Below, piece after piece: positions 14,391-21,238 of a stretch of DNA of 36,846 bases. The translations under genes were made by a program, and so were the position numbers. The stretch is taken from NCBI GenBank assembly GCA_944362695.1, contig CALVTQ010000106.1:1-36846 (forward strand), given 5' to 3'. The notes beneath the pieces are model-generated. The model worked only from the letters and a program-made list of their open reading frames with translations. It had not been told where the DNA came from and did no database searches. The DNA comes from an uncultured Clostridia bacterium. GTDB lineage: Bacteria; Bacillota; Clostridia; Christensenellales; Aristaeellaceae. Each line of letters starts with the position of its first letter. Position 1 is the first letter of the stretch.

Positions 14391-15434
14391 TTACAGATAC
14401 TGCCCCAGCGTCTCGAACGTCCTGCCGTCCGCCGCCGTGACCGCCTCCGCACAGCTCAGCGAGTTGAGCACGGCCTCCTGCGTGGCCTCTGCGACCGCGC
14501 GGAACGCCAGCTCGAGCGCGTGCTCGGTGACAATCTGCATGTCGACCAGCCTGTGCATGCCGCCGTTCGGCACGCGGTTGGCCGTCGTGAAGCCGATCAT
14601 CACATCGCCGCTGCCGTGGCCCCAGTACGATCCGACGCGCGCCAGCCCGACGCCGCAGCGCTTGATGATCCGCCGAAGCTGCCTGTCGCTGACCGGCAGA
14701 TCCGTCGCCACGACCATCATGATCGAGCCGCGGTCGGCGGGTTCGCCCTCCGGCGCAGCCTTGCGTTTTTCGATGATCTCGCGGCCCAGCATGCGTCCGC
14801 ATACGTTCAGCTCCTCCAGGCACCCATGATTGCTCTGCACGAGCACGCCAATGGTGTATCGCCCGCCCGCCAGCTCGATGACGCGCGATGCCGAGCCGAT
14901 GCCGCCCTTGAGCCCGTGGCAGACCGTGCCCGCGCCCGCGCCCACGCAGCCCTCGTCAAAGTCCGCGCAGGCCGACTCGATGGCCGCAAAGACGTGCTCC
15001 GCACGCACCGGCCTGTCCGCGATTTCGTTTAATTGCGAGTCGTTGCACTCGCCGACGACCGGGTTGACCGAATGTATCTCCACTTGATCCGCCTCGCAGC
15101 GGCGCACCATGTACTGCACCAGCGCGTCGTGCACGAGGCCGACGTTCAGCGTGTTCGTCAGCGCGATGGGCGTCTCGATCGTGCCGAGCTCGCCGATCTG
15201 CACGAGACCCGCCGTCTTGCCAAAGCCGTTCAGAACAAACGACGCCGCCGTCAGCTTCCTGCGGAACATGTTGTCCTCGCAGGGCATGATGACCGTCACG
15301 CCCGTGTGGTGGCGCGCGTCGCATATCGTCGCATGCCCCACGCGCACGCCCGGTACGTCCGTGATCTTGTCAAGCGGCCCGCGCTCCATGCCGCCCACGC
15401 GGATGCCGCGATCCGCGATGCGCGTCCTGCTCAT
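14391..15434 (-). CDS. P1 (S58, DmpA/BapA-type) family aminopeptidase
   Basis: A 347-residue N-terminal-nucleophile hydrolase. ITDVPGVRVGHATI opens the family core, GAGAGTVCHGLKGG is the conserved glycine block, and RGSIMMVVATDLP contains the Gly236-Ser237 bond where these enzymes self-cleave, freeing Ser237 as the nucleophile. Relatives are L-aminopeptidase D-Ala-esterase/amidases or beta-aminopeptidases. No signal peptide. The start at 15434 overlaps the stop of the CapA-like gene (ATGA), with a GAGGGG site inside that gene, so the two are translationally coupled. The coupling suggests related work at the envelope or on peptides, but the substrate is not known. Confidence 0.85.
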   Translation of the reverse strand: MSRTRIADRGIRVGGMERGPLDKITDVPGVRVGHATICDARHHTGVTVIMPCEDNMFRRKLTAASFVLNGFGKTAGLVQIGELGTIETPIALTNTLNVGLVHDALVQYMVRRCEADQVEIHSVNPVVGECNDSQLNEIADRPVRAEHVFAAIESACADFDEGCVGAGAGTVCHGLKGGIGSASRVIELAGGRYTIGVLVQSNHGCLEELNVCGRMLGREIIEKRKAAPEGEPADRGSIMMVVATDLPVSDRQLRRIIKRCGVGLARVGSYWGHGSGDVMIGFTTANRVPNGGMHRLVDMQIVTEHALELAFRAVAEATQEAVLNSLSCAEAVTAADGRTFETLGQYL

Positions 15435-16726
15435 CCCTGGCCCCCCTCGTCCTGGTTCGTGACGGTGCGGATGATCTGCGCCGCGCCCGCCGCGTTCTCC
15501 CGCTCGGCCTGCGTGAGCGCCTCCATCCCCTCCGCGTTCTCCACATCGGTGACGCGGTAGACCGTGCGCCCGTCCTCGCGCTGCTGCGCGATGTAGACCG
15601 GCAGGCACGCGAGGTCTCCCAGCGACGTCCTGCGCGTAACGGGATCGTAAGTCACCTGAAGCCGCGCGATCATGCTCGCCGTGTTCTCCGGCGTGCGCGC
15701 GTCCACGAGCAGCGCGCCCAGCGAATAGCAGACCACGCAGTCATACGTCAGCCCGTCGCTGCGCGTCACGGTCAGCCGCTCGGTCTCCTGCGCGACATTG
15801 GGATGCGTGCCGAGGATGATGTCCGCGCCCGCCTCGGCCAGCTCGCGTGCCATCTGCCGCGTGCTCTCCTGCACGCCAACCTTGTTCTTCGTCCCCCAGT
15901 GCGGCAGGACGATCACGACGTTTGCGCCGTCGATGCGCGCCTGCGCGATGTCCCGCTTCATGCGCTCCATGTCGGCGATGGCGACGCACTCGACGCCCTG
16001 CGCCGTCTGCTCGCCCGTCTCGCTCAAGCCGTATGTGTATGCGAGCACCGCAACCTGCACGCCGCTCACCCGCATCATCGTCGCCGGAACGCTCACGCCG
16101 CCGGGGTTCACGCCCGCATAGGCCATCGCCCGGCTCGTCAGCTCGCTCACCGTCAGCGCCAGCCCCTCGTAGCCCATTTCAAGCGCGCGCTCGGTCGCCA
16201 GCGACACGACGTCCACGCCCGCATCGCGCAGCGCATCGAGGATTTCCGGCGGGGTGTTGTAGTTGCCGTAGCCCGCCTCGCGCCCGGCGGTCGTCGTCTC
16301 CAGCGTCACAATCGCCAAATCCGCGCCGGAGAGCGTCGTGCCCAGCCCAGCGAAGACCGGCGCAAAGTCGTAGCTGTCCTCGTCCTCCTGCGCGCCCTCG
16401 CGCACCGTCTTGGGCGCGTAGACCGTGCCGCCCGCCGCGAGCGTGAAGGTCACCGGCTGCGGCACGGGCGACGGCGTGATGACGACCGGTTCGGGCGTGA
16501 CGGTCGAGAATGCAATCTGCGCCTGGCTCTGCGGCTCGGGCGTGCTCGCCGGTTCTTCCTCGCGCCCTTCGCGCAGCGAGCGGAACACGTCGGCCGCGCG
16601 CATGTGCAGGTCGTCCCCGCCGATCATCAGCAGAAACGCCGCGCAGCATGCGACGACAAGCGCCGTCAGCGCCAGCATGGCGATCGTGCCCGCCGTCAGC
16701 CTGCGCCGCTGCTTCCTCCCGCGCAT
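15431..16726 (-). CDS. Membrane-anchored CapA-family protein with altered active-site motifs
   Basis: A 431-residue protein. A basic N-terminus and one membrane helix (about 14-36) are followed by a Pro/Thr linker and a CapA (PF09587-like) domain outside the cell. The scaffold is recognisable, but the usual metal-site motifs differ: GD is GG (LAAGGTV), NLE is TLE, and the NNHA block reads TERA. PHWGTK and GTHPNV remain. CapA proteins belong to the metallophosphoesterase fold and act in poly-gamma-glutamate or envelope functions; this copy may not be catalytic. AAGGGGG precedes the ATG. The stop overlaps the S58 peptidase start. Confidence 0.78.
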   Translation of the reverse strand: MRGRKQRRRLTAGTIAMLALTALVVACCAAFLLMIGGDDLHMRAADVFRSLREGREEEPASTPEPQSQAQIAFSTVTPEPVVITPSPVPQPVTFTLAAGGTVYAPKTVREGAQEDEDSYDFAPVFAGLGTTLSGADLAIVTLETTTAGREAGYGNYNTPPEILDALRDAGVDVVSLATERALEMGYEGLALTVSELTSRAMAYAGVNPGGVSVPATMMRVSGVQVAVLAYTYGLSETGEQTAQGVECVAIADMERMKRDIAQARIDGANVVIVLPHWGTKNKVGVQESTRQMARELAEAGADIILGTHPNVAQETERLTVTRSDGLTYDCVVCYSLGALLVDARTPENTASMIARLQVTYDPVTRRTSLGDLACLPVYIAQQREDGRTVYRVTDVENAEGMEALTQAERENAAGAAQIIRTVTNQDEGGQG

Positions 16727-16783
16727 CGCTTTGCCCCCTTGTCTCTATCGCTTAAAACGCAGCGTCCGCCGCGTCTGTACAGG

Positions 16784-16820
16784 AAAAGAAAAGGATGCAC
16801 CCGGCATGCCGAATGCATCC
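16784..16820 (-). terminator. Terminator of the ferredoxin gene
   Basis: GGATGCA and TGCATCC form a stem with an inner CGGCATGCCG helix, followed on the minus strand by TTTTCTTTT. It lies about 15 bases past the ferredoxin stop. Confidence 0.85.
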
Positions 16821-16835
16821 AATCGGTCCAGAGAA

Positions 16836-17006
16836 TCAGGCCTGAGCCGGAGCGCCCACCGGGCAGGTCTCCGCGCACGCGCCGCAGTCGATGCAGGTGT
16901 CCGCATCGATCACGTACTTGCCATCACCCTCGCTGATCGCGCCCACCGGGCAGCCGCCGGCGCAAGCGCCGCAAGAGATGCAATCGTCAGAAATCTGATA
17001 AGCCAT
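16836..17006 (-). CDS. 2[4Fe-4S] ferredoxin, clostridial type
   Basis: A 56-residue electron carrier with two CxxCxxCxxxCP cluster motifs (CISCGACAGGCP and CIDCGACAETCP). It starts MAYQI at an ATG preceded by a near-perfect GGGAGGTG site. Length and spacing are those of classical clostridial ferredoxins that serve hydrogenases and pyruvate:ferredoxin oxidoreductase. It forms its own unit, with promoter and terminator. It is the only soluble redox protein gene in the window, and the antiporter operon begins well away from it, so no specific partner is implied. Confidence 0.95.
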   Translation of the reverse strand: MAYQISDDCISCGACAGGCPVGAISEGDGKYVIDADTCIDCGACAETCPVGAPAQA

Positions 17007-17047
17007 AACTTTCACCTCCCGATTTTCTTTGGGCATTCACCCGTTTC

Positions 17048-17076
17048 ATTTTATCACGGAAGACCTGTAAATGCAA
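17048..17076 (-). promoter_or_regulatory. Promoter of the ferredoxin gene
   Basis: Minus-strand TTGCAT (17071-17076), 17 bases, TAAAAT (17048-17053), about 40 bases upstream of the start codon. Confidence 0.65.
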
Positions 17077-17206
17077 CCATTTTTCACGATGTTGCGCGCG
17101 AAAATGCAAACCGTGTATACAAATTTTCCGTTGTCACAAGCCTTTTCCCATGCGGCCAAAATGCGCCTTCCCGTTTTCTTTACGCACGCTTTACGCCGCG
17201 CGCCGC

Positions 17207-17413
17207 TCACGCCTCGTCCGTGAACTCAAACAGCTCCTCGACCGTCGCGCCGAACACCTTCGCGATGTCCATCGCCAGCCGCAGCGACGGGTTGTATCGC
17301 CCGTTTTCAAGGTGGACGATCGTCTCCCGCCGCGCGCCGACGCGCTGGGCCAGCTCGCTTTGCTTCATGCCCGCCCGCTCGCGGTATTCTTTAATCCTCG
17401 TTTTCAGCGCCAT
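17207..17413 (-). CDS. Small XRE-family transcriptional regulator
   Basis: A 68-residue protein that is almost entirely one helix-turn-helix ([23 protein letters not shown], about 16-38). It resembles YozG-like regulators in Firmicutes that pair with a membrane protein. It follows the membrane-protein gene with a single base between stop and start, so they form one operon. Two palindromes around the operon promoter (17871-17886 and 17911-17932) share the half-site GATGTGA and are the natural candidates for autoregulation. With no effector domain, signal input probably comes through the partner or is absent. Confidence 0.85.
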   Translation of the reverse strand: MALKTRIKEYRERAGMKQSELAQRVGARRETIVHLENGRYNPSLRLAMDIAKVFGATVEELFEFTDEA

Positions 17414-17414
17414 C

Positions 17415-17831
17415 TTACATCCCCTTGCTGTCCAGCACGACGAACATCGCCGTCCGCACGATCGTCAGCCCCAGAATCGACAGCACGATCACCCAGCCGA
17501 GCGCGCCCATGTACGCCGCGTCGATGTGCCCCAGAATCGCGCAGGCGAACGCCGCCACGGCCATGACGCCGACGAAGATCTTTAAGCACACCGAGTCGCA
17601 GCGCCTGAGGTTGCGCTCCGCCATTTCATCGACGCCCTCTTTCTTGTATTTGCGCACCCGCATCATCTGCAAAAGAAAAAAGGCGACGAAAAACCAGCCG
17701 AGCACCTGCTGCACCGTGACATACCAGTCCTGCCAGTCCGTTCTGGCCCACATCCAGTAGTAGCTGACCAGAATCACCGCGTAGACGATCTTCGTGGCGA
17801 CGATTTCTCTGAGCGATACCATTTTCTTCAT
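17415..17831 (-). CDS. Four-helix membrane protein paired with the XRE regulator
   Basis: A 138-residue integral membrane protein with about four hydrophobic helices (roughly 9-28, 38-56, 83-101 and 108-132) and a basic loop RVRKYKKEG between the pairs. The layout is like DUF2178-type proteins that are commonly encoded next to small XRE regulators. The ATG at 17831 follows GTGTGGAAGC, a weak ribosome binding site. First gene of the two-gene operon. It may sense membrane state or act as an anti-regulator, but no motif supports a particular function. Confidence 0.7.
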   Translation of the reverse strand: MKKMVSLREIVATKIVYAVILVSYYWMWARTDWQDWYVTVQQVLGWFFVAFFLLQMMRVRKYKKEGVDEMAERNLRRCDSVCLKIFVGVMAVAAFACAILGHIDAAYMGALGWVIVLSILGLTIVRTAMFVVLDSKGM

Positions 17832-17870
17832 GCTTCCACACCTTCGTGTTATATATTTCGCACTTGCGAT

Positions 17871-17886
17871 GTGATAAATATATCAC
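17871..17886. promoter_or_regulatory. Palindromic operator overlapping the -10
   Basis: GTGATA, 4 bases, TATCAC: a perfect inverted repeat covering the -10 of the XRE/membrane-protein promoter. Binding here would block RNA polymerase. Together with the two flanking bases it reads GATGTGATA, resembling the second palindrome. Confidence 0.6.
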
Positions 17887-17905
17887 TCGCCCCGCCGGTT
17901 GTCAA
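17877..17905 (-). promoter_or_regulatory. Promoter of the membrane protein-XRE operon
   Basis: Minus-strand TTGACA (17900-17905), 17 bases, TATATT (17877-17882), about 45 bases before the start codon, flanked and overlapped by palindromes. Confidence 0.8.
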
Positions 17906-17910
17906 GAGGT

Positions 17911-17932
17911 GATGTGAATTATTTTTCACATC
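17911..17932. promoter_or_regulatory. Second palindromic operator upstream of the -35
   Basis: GATGTGAA, 6 bases, TTCACATC: a perfect 8-bp inverted repeat starting 6 bases upstream of the -35. The half-site GATGTGA is shared with the palindrome over the -10. Confidence 0.6.
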
Positions 17933-17954
17933 ATGAAGCAACGCCGCTGCCCGT

Positions 17955-17989
17955 CAAAAAATCCCCCGCAGGATGAGCCCGCGAGGGAT
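17955..17989 (-). terminator. Terminator of the ABC importer operon
   Basis: On the minus strand ATCCCtCGCgGG pairs with CCtGCGgGGGAT and runs into TTTTTT (17956-17961), about 15 bases after the ATPase stop. Confidence 0.85.
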
Positions 17990-18003
17990 GATGTTCATTT
18001 CGA

Positions 18004-18810
18004 TCAGCTCAGCAGCAGCCTGTCGCCGTCGAGCTCCTCGCCCGCGGCCTTCTCGAACAGGCCCATGACCTCGGCGCGCGTCAGGTTCTTCTTGCGCTCG
18101 CCCGACACGTCCACGACGATCCGGCCCGCGTTCATCATGATGAGGCGGTTGCCGATGGCGATGGCGTCCTTCATGTTGTGCGTGACCATCATGGCCGTCA
18201 GCTTCTGCTCGGCGACGATCTTCTCGGTCAGTTCGAGCACCTTCGCGGCGGTCTTGGGGTCAAGCGCGGCGGTGTGCTCGTCAAGCAGCAGCAGCTTCGG
18301 CGTCTTGAGCGTGGCCATCAGCAGCGTGAGCGCCTGGCGCTGGCCGCCGGAGAGCAGGCCGACCTTGCTCTGCATGCGGTCCTCGAGGCCGAGGCCCAGC
18401 GTGCGCAGCTGCTCGCGGTACATCTCGCGCTCCATGGGACGGATGCCCCACTTCAGGCCGCGCGGCTGTCCGCGGCGCATGGCGAGCGCCATGTTCTCCT
18501 CGATGTTCATCGTCGCGGCGGTGCCGGTCATCGGGTCCTGGAACACGCGGCCCAGATACTTGGCGCGCTTGTATTCCGGCAGGTGCGTGACGTCCACGCC
18601 GCCGATCTCGATCTTGCCCGAATCGACGGGGAACACGCCCGCGACCGCGTTGAGCATGGTCGATTTGCCCGCGCCGTTGCCACCGATGACGGTCACAAAG
18701 TCGCCCTCGTTGAGCGTAAGCTCCACGTCCAGCAGCGCCTTCTTCTCGGTGATCGTGCCGGGGTTGAAGGTCTTGGCGATATGGTTGATATGCAGCATCG
18801 TGTTGGCCAT
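18004..18810 (-). CDS. ABC importer ATP-binding protein
   Basis: A 268-residue ATPase with Walker A GGNGAGKST (about 43-51), Q-loop VFQDP, signature LSGGQRQ, Walker B LLLLDEH and an H-loop MVTHN. It is closest in architecture to COG1101 ATPases that accompany ABC_sub_bind-type solute receptors (the TrpXYZ class). It is the third gene of the operon, starting 3 bases after the permease stop. It powers uptake of the ligand bound by the protein at 19829-20764. Confidence 0.92.
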   Translation of the reverse strand: MANTMLHINHIAKTFNPGTITEKKALLDVELTLNEGDFVTVIGGNGAGKSTMLNAVAGVFPVDSGKIEIGGVDVTHLPEYKRAKYLGRVFQDPMTGTAATMNIEENMALAMRRGQPRGLKWGIRPMEREMYREQLRTLGLGLEDRMQSKVGLLSGGQRQALTLLMATLKTPKLLLLDEHTAALDPKTAAKVLELTEKIVAEQKLTAMMVTHNMKDAIAIGNRLIMMNAGRIVVDVSGERKKNLTRAEVMGLFEKAAGEELDGDRLLLS

Positions 18811-18813
18811 CGC

Positions 18814-19725
18814 TTACGCCCCCTTCCCGGTCTTCTTGTTGAAGTACTTGCCCTTCCAATACGGGATGGCGAGGAAGACCGCCACGACAAGGGCCTGCAG
18901 CATCTTCAGGAAGTCCGTGTCAAGGCCGAGCCAGAGCACGACCTGAATGACGACGAAATAGATCACCGCGCCGATGGAGACGGCCAGCAGCTTGAGCGCG
19001 AAGTTGTTGAAGATCTTGGAGAAGAGCACCTCGCCGATGATGACGGCGGCCAGGCCGATGACGATCGCGCCGCGGCCCATGCCCACGTCGGTGAAGCCCT
19101 GATACTGGCACAGCAGCGCGCCGGAGAGCGCGACCAGGCCGTTTGAGAGCATCAGGCCGAGCACCTTGTTCGTGTTGGTGTTGATGCCCTGCGCGCGGGC
19201 CATGGCGTTGTTTGCGCCCGTCGCGCGCAGCGAGCAGCCCAGCTCCGTGCCGAAGAACAGATACAGCAGCGCGATCACGCCCGCCGTCACGATGGCCAGC
19301 ACGATCAGCGGGTTGTCAAGCGAGAGCGCGCGCACGTTGCGCTGGCTGATCAGAAGCTCCAGCTTGGTGGCGTTCAGCGGCAGATTCGCCTTGCCCAGAA
19401 TCGCCAGGTTGACCGAATACAGCGAGAGCTGCGTCAGGATGCCGGCCAGAATCGCCGGGATGCCCATGAACGTATGGAAGATGCCCGTCGCCAGACCCGT
19501 GAGCATGCCCACGACGAACGCGACGATCAGCGCGATCCACGGATTGACGCCCGCCATCAGCAGCACGGTCGCAACCGCGCCGCCCGTGGCGATGGAGCCG
19601 TCAACCGTCAGATCGGCCACATCGAGTATCCTGTATGTGATGTATACGCCGATGGCCATGATGCCCCAGATCACACCCTGGGACACACAGCCGGGCAGCG
19701 CATTGATGAGCTTGATGATTTCCAC
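18814..19725 (-). CDS. ABC importer permease (GTG start)
   Basis: A 303-residue membrane protein with about eight hydrophobic segments, beginning LINALPGCVSQGVIWGIMAIGVYITYRIL. It is related to branched-chain amino-acid/COG4120 permeases. The segment GCSLRATGANNAMARAQGIN is the cytoplasmic loop that contacts the ATPase. The start is GTG at 19725, set by AGGAGG 8 bases upstream. A single permease is encoded, so it presumably acts as a homodimer. A long stem-loop (19776-19817) separates it from the receptor gene. Confidence 0.9.
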   Translation of the reverse strand: MEIIKLINALPGCVSQGVIWGIMAIGVYITYRILDVADLTVDGSIATGGAVATVLLMAGVNPWIALIVAFVVGMLTGLATGIFHTFMGIPAILAGILTQLSLYSVNLAILGKANLPLNATKLELLISQRNVRALSLDNPLIVLAIVTAGVIALLYLFFGTELGCSLRATGANNAMARAQGINTNTNKVLGLMLSNGLVALSGALLCQYQGFTDVGMGRGAIVIGLAAVIIGEVLFSKIFNNFALKLLAVSIGAVIYFVVIQVVLWLGLDTDFLKMLQALVVAVFLAIPYWKGKYFNKKTGKGA

Positions 19726-19775
19726 CTCGGAGTCCTCCTGTTTCTTTTCCCGTCACAAGAACTTTGGCATAACAC

Positions 19776-19817
19776 AAGCGAAGCCAAGAGGGAAAATCCC
19801 CCTTGGCTGATTCGCTT
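19776..19817 (-). promoter_or_regulatory. Intergenic stem-loop between receptor and permease genes
   Basis: AAGCGAA-GCCAAGaGGG pairs across a 5-base loop with CCCcCTTGGC-..TTCGCTT. There is no T-run on the minus strand, so this looks less like a full terminator than a hairpin that shields the receptor mRNA or partly attenuates readthrough. That would give more receptor than permease, as is usual in ABC importers. Confidence 0.6.
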
Positions 19818-19828
19818 ACAGCTTGATT

Positions 19829-20764
19829 TTACTCCTCGATGGCCACGTAGCCCTCGGGCGGGGTCATGCCCAGCGCTTCCATGTTGGTCGGGTCATACTT
19901 CTTGGTGAACTGCAGCGCAAAGCGGATCTCCATCGTGCTGATGTCGGCGCCCTCGGCGAGGATCTCGTAGGCCATGTTGGCGGTCTCCACGCCGATGTCG
20001 TAGTAGCTGATGGTCAGCGTCGCGACGCCGCAGCCGTTGCAGATGCCTTCCTCACCGGCGATGACCGGCACGCCAGCCGGGATCACGACGTTGCCGACGG
20101 TCTCGGTGTAGGCAGCAGCGGTGTTGTCGGTCGGGATGTAGATCACGTCGCTGGCGTCAGCAGCGGTCTGCGTGACAGCGGCGATGTCGTTGGAATCGGT
20201 GAAGGCGTACTCGGTGCAGGTGTAGCCCAGCTCCTCGAGGTAGCCCTTGACCATCTGGACCTGATAGGCGGAGTTCGCCTCGGCGGAGCAGTACACCAGA
20301 CCCACGTTCTTGGCGTCCGGGAAGAGCTCCTTGACCATCGCGGCCTGCTGATCCAGCGGGGCGAGGTCGGAGGTGCCGGAGATGTTCACGCCCGTGGCGC
20401 CGGTCCAGGGCTCGATGCCCAGCGCGGTGCCGTAGTGGGTGATGGAGGTGCCCAGGATCGGGATGTCACCGGTCGCGGAGGCAGCGGTCTGAAGCGGCAG
20501 CGTCGCGTTGGCGAGGATCAGGTCCACGCCGTCGTTGACGAAGCCGTTGATGATCGTGGAAACGTTGGCGGAGTCGCCAGAGGCATTCTGGTTGTCGATC
20601 TCGACGTCGGGCATCAGCTCGGTCAGTCGGTCGATAAAGCCCTGCGTGGCCTGGTCAAGCGCAGCATGCTGAACCAGCTGGCAGACACCGACGGTCGTCG
20701 CGCTGGCGCAGGCGGCCATCGCCACCATCGCGAGCACGAGAGCAAGCGTAATGAGCTTCTTCAT
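19829..20764 (-). CDS. ABC importer substrate-binding protein (ABC_sub_bind/TrpX type)
   Basis: A 311-residue exported receptor. Residues 1-23 form a signal peptide; AMAAC at 15-19 is only a weak lipobox, and an Ala-Ser-Ala signal-peptidase I site follows, so lipidation is uncertain. The mature part has the two-lobe periplasmic-binding fold of PF04392: VGVCQLVQHAALDQATQGF at the start, DLILANATLPLQTA, and IPTDNTAAA, the family's ligand-site segment. Family ligands include tryptophan and other aromatic amino acids, but the ligand here is not determined. A GGAGG site precedes the ATG. First gene of the operon behind a perfect promoter. Confidence 0.9.
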   Translation of the reverse strand: MKKLITLALVLAMVAMAACASATTVGVCQLVQHAALDQATQGFIDRLTELMPDVEIDNQNASGDSANVSTIINGFVNDGVDLILANATLPLQTAASATGDIPILGTSITHYGTALGIEPWTGATGVNISGTSDLAPLDQQAAMVKELFPDAKNVGLVYCSAEANSAYQVQMVKGYLEELGYTCTEYAFTDSNDIAAVTQTAADASDVIYIPTDNTAAAYTETVGNVVIPAGVPVIAGEEGICNGCGVATLTISYYDIGVETANMAYEILAEGADISTMEIRFALQFTKKYDPTNMEALGMTPPEGYVAIEE

Positions 20765-20796
20765 AGGTCAGTCCTCCGATGCTTCAATCTTTTTAG

Positions 20797-20826
20797 GGAA
20801 TCCCCCGTGAATCGCCGGGGTTTTCC
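20797..20826 (-). promoter_or_regulatory. Leader hairpin in the ABC importer 5' UTR
   Basis: GGAAaACCCCG and CGGGGgaTTCC flank a short loop within the roughly 70-base leader between promoter and receptor gene. There is no T-run behind it and no recognisable riboswitch or T-box; it may stabilise the message. Confidence 0.4.
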
Positions 20827-20840
20827 TCAAGTATGCAGTC

Positions 20841-20869
20841 ATTATATATCCGTTTACAAACCTTGTCAA
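20841..20869 (-). promoter_or_regulatory. Consensus promoter of the ABC importer
   Basis: Minus-strand TTGACA (20864-20869), 17 bases, TATAAT (20841-20846): all twelve positions match consensus, implying strong expression. Confidence 0.88.
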
Positions 20870-21158
20870 GCTGCAAAATGCAGAAAATGCTATATTTTTC
20901 GGCTCTTTCTTCCAATTTCTGCATAATTGCGGCGATTTCGATTGACAATTCGTTGTGTAATTTCCATGCGCATGTTGACAAACCGTTTATCTTTTTGCAT
21001 GCATAATGTTATGGCTCCATGCCGAAAAACGGCGCTATTGCGCGAAGTGTGCGCGGTATACGGCGCGCATATTTCCGTACACAGCGCGCATCGGCCGGTG
21101 TGGATTTTTTTACAGAAAACGCTCGCTGCGCGCCGGGACCGTCACCGCGACGCGCAGC
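20870..21158. other. Intergenic gap, no supported gene
   Basis: About 290 bases between the ABC importer promoter and the antiporter operon's terminator. The left part is AT-rich. The right part is GC-rich with a direct repeat GCGCGCAT (about 30 bases apart near 21065 and 21090). Several frames are open here, but none has a ribosome binding site or a recognisable protein, and I see no RNA gene. Confidence 0.5.
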
Positions 21159-21207
21159 AAAAAACCGCGGGGGCGGCGGCTCTTTTCGGGCCTGCGCATC
21201 CCCGCGG
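21159..21207 (-). terminator. Terminator of the antiporter operon
   Basis: On the minus strand CCGCGGGG and CCCCGCGG enclose a long internal loop and are followed by TTTTTT (21159-21164), about 30 bases after the last antiporter gene. Confidence 0.75.
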
Positions 21208-21238
21208 GTGGCGGTATTGATTTGCCGGGGCGTCTGTT

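Noticed and set aside
20765-20840. Riboswitch or T-box in the ABC importer leader
   Set aside because: The leader is only about 70 bases with one simple hairpin; no T-box motif, antiterminator or known riboswitch core is seen.
20970-21010. Plus-strand promoter near TTGACA at about 20973
   Set aside because: The nearest -10-like sequence (CATAAT) is about 21 bases from the -35, too far for a sigma-A promoter, and no gene follows on that strand.
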